The notes below the pieces were generated by a model. That model made no database searches. It had not been told where the DNA came from and saw only the letters and a list, made by a program, of their open reading frames with translations. The position numbers and the translations under genes were made by a program. This document shows positions 62,649 through 64,000 of a stretch of 64,000 nt of DNA, piece after piece (position 1 is the stretch's first letter; the number at the start of each line of letters is the position of its first letter). The stretch covers positions 1,553,501 to 1,617,500 of the forward strand of contig JADJJT010000001.1 of NCBI GenBank assembly GCA_016706405.1, read 5' to 3'. This DNA comes from Sphingobacteriales bacterium. Its GTDB lineage: Bacteria > Bacteroidota > Bacteroidia > Chitinophagales > UBA2359.

Positions 62649-64000
62649 TTATTTTGGTTTTCCTTTTAAGTCAAGTGCATATTTGACGGTAAACTGGCGG
62701 GGCGAATCCATAAGAGCAGGGCGCATGGCATATTCGCGGTTAAACAGGTTATTACACAAAAAAGACAAGGTGCTGTTTTCGCTAACATGAAACAAAATGC
62801 GTGCATCAACAATTAGGTCGCCGGTATTGTGTTCTTCGCGGAATTGGCGAACGCCGGGTAAAAACACGGCGAATGCCTCGTCAATGGCTTCCATAAAACT
62901 AAAATAACGCACGCCCAAACCAAAGCTAAGCTTTGAAATTCGGGTTTCGGCATCTAATTTAGCGGTATGCCTAAAACGATATTTTAGTACGTTTTCGTCG
63001 CTCGATGAAAGCAGTTTTTCAACTTTGTCAAAATCCTTAAATTTGGGGTTTGTCCAGGTGTATCCGGCTAAAAGTGTGGTTGGCGCGCCAAATAAACTGC
63101 CCTGCCCTACTACCGAGGCATCGAGGCCAAAAATGCGTGTATCGCCAATATTTAACGATTGGAAACCAACGGCTATTCCATTGGGGTCGGGCAGTACAAT
63201 TACGGTTGTGTCGTACTCGGGCCAATATAAGCTTTGTACTAATTTTTGCACAATATTACTAGCCCCAAAAGTAAACTCCATCATGTTCGAATACTCGTTA
63301 ATAAATGCGGCCACATCAACCAAGCCCTTCCACTCGCTAATGGCAAAGCCTTGTTTAACGCCTAATTCGGCGCTCCATCCGGTTTCTGATTTTAAGCTTG
63401 GGTTAGGAAAAATACCTATCGGAACGGTTAAAGCGCCAACGTTTACACCACCTAATTGCGTATCAACAAATTTTTCGGCAATCGTTGGAAATCGGTAAGC
63501 CTGCCCATACGAAGCACGTATATAGGTGTACTCGGCAGCCTGGTAATTTACGCCTGCTCGCAACACGGGTTTAGCTTCGCTTTCGCTTTCAATGGTGTTG
63601 CGCTCAAAACGTGCCCCCAGCGATAGGTTTAGCTTTTGGTAAAATTTTTTGTCTAACTGAACATAGCCTGCCAAATTTGTAGCCTGGTATTTGCCTTTAT
63701 TTATAGTATCAGAAGCGTACAGTTCGGCATTAGTTTTTGCAAGGCTGTAAGTAATACCGGCGGTGGTTGTTAAATTTAATTTGGGAAAGCGTTTTTGAAA
63801 TTGGCCTTCGGAGTAATAAAAATCAGATAAAGTACTTTGATTTGTGTCGTTGCGGTTATGGTTGATGTAGTAGCGGCCTAATAATTTTATCCGGATATTA
63901 TTCCTTGTAAAATACTCTATAAATGGGTCAACAGATAGTTTTCGGCCTTTGTTGTTAATTTGCGGTGTGTTTGTCCAAAGCTGGTAAGCACCGGCATCGC
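62649..64000 (-). CDS. TonB-dependent receptor, C-terminal barrel part (5' end outside window)
   Basis: The frame is open from the window edge to the stop at 62649, about 450 codons. Past the TTG at 63674 it reads upstream through INKGKYQATNLAGYVQL, RFPKLNLTTTAGITYSLAKT and LLGRYYINHNRND. The visible part is the beta barrel: alternating strands such as LNLSLGARFERNTIESE, TYIRASYGQAYRFPTIAEKF and LGVRYFSF, ending with the receptor C-terminal pattern SPRQFTVKYALDLKGKPK. The N-terminal plug and TonB box lie beyond the edge, so the substrate cannot be read. ExbB/ExbD in this window could energise it. Confidence 0.9.
   Translation of the reverse strand, partial: DAGAYQLWTNTPQINNKGRKLSVDPFIEYFTRNNIRIKLLGRYYINHNRNDTNQSTLSDFYYSEGQFQKRFPKLNLTTTAGITYSLAKTNAELYASDTINKGKYQATNLAGYVQLDKKFYQKLNLSLGARFERNTIESESEAKPVLRAGVNYQAAEYTYIRASYGQAYRFPTIAEKFVDTQLGGVNVGALTVPIGIFPNPSLKSETGWSAELGVKQGFAISEWKGLVDVAAFINEYSNMMEFTFGASNIVQKLVQSLYWPEYDTTVIVLPDPNGIAVGFQSLNIGDTRIFGLDASVVGQGSLFGAPTTLLAGYTWTNPKFKDFDKVEKLLSSSDENVLKYRFRHTAKLDAETRISKLSFGLGVRYFSFMEAIDEAFAVFLPGVRQFREEHNTGDLIVDARILFHVSENSTLSFLCNNLFNREYAMRPALMDSPRQFTVKYALDLKGKPK

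Noticed and set aside
1..64000. tRNA, rRNA or riboswitch genes
   Set aside because: No cloverleaf, rRNA core or known riboswitch pattern was recognised; a covariance-model scan would be decisive.

Overview
This 64 kb AT-rich window is chromosomal DNA from a member of the phylum Bacteroidota. The evidence is: four secreted proteins with type IX secretion (T9SS) C-terminal signals, SprB repeats and a choice-of-anchor L domain; promoter-like TTTG-N19/20-TAnnTTTG boxes; a DUF5683 gene next to parB; and DUF2795 and dodecin genes. A Chitinophagales- or Saprospirales-like lineage is my inference. The palindrome TCCGGA occurs about 85-90 times by eye, where roughly ten would be expected at about 40% GC.

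Layout. 1-10 kb: a Xer-type recombinase cut by the window edge, a subtilase without a signal peptide, dodecin, an FAH-family hydrolase, a BatD-like protein, a PpiD-like foldase and a 909-residue tandem fusion of two D-Ala-D-Ala ligases. 10-22.5 kb: a T9SS cargo protein, then an ECF-type sigma factor with a soluble anti-sigma-like partner, facing a TPR-CHAT caspase-like protease. A 1583-residue T9SS protein with six nearly identical 258-bp repeats and a secreted two-domain protein follow. 22.9-29.4 kb: topA, a coiled-coil protein, and a 3-methyladenine DNA glycosylase gene split by an IS982-family element. An IS256/IS1249-like element lies just behind it.

29.4-42.7 kb holds two large T9SS cargoes: an M36 metalloprotease and a 3144-residue SprB-repeat adhesin with a type B C-terminal domain. 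43-50 kb: an OB-fold protein, a YceI protein, an IS5/IS427 element, a PH-domain protein, rnhB, parB, DUF5683 and an ExbB/ExbD pair. 50.4-64 kb: DUF2795, cinA-aroB, a von Willebrand A lipoprotein, a DEDDh exonuclease, rsgA, an ABC ATPase with a membrane partner that appears split by a frameshift, lptB, sbcD and a TonB-dependent receptor cut by the right edge.

The best candidate for an undescribed system is the sigma / anti-sigma-like / TPR-CHAT module at 11.75-16.19 kb. Its parts recall the TPR-CHAT, Csx30 and RpoE trio of type III-E CRISPR loci, but there is no CRISPR array here. All three insertion sequences have clear ends and target duplications, yet all three transposase genes are frameshifted, whereas very long neighbouring genes are intact.
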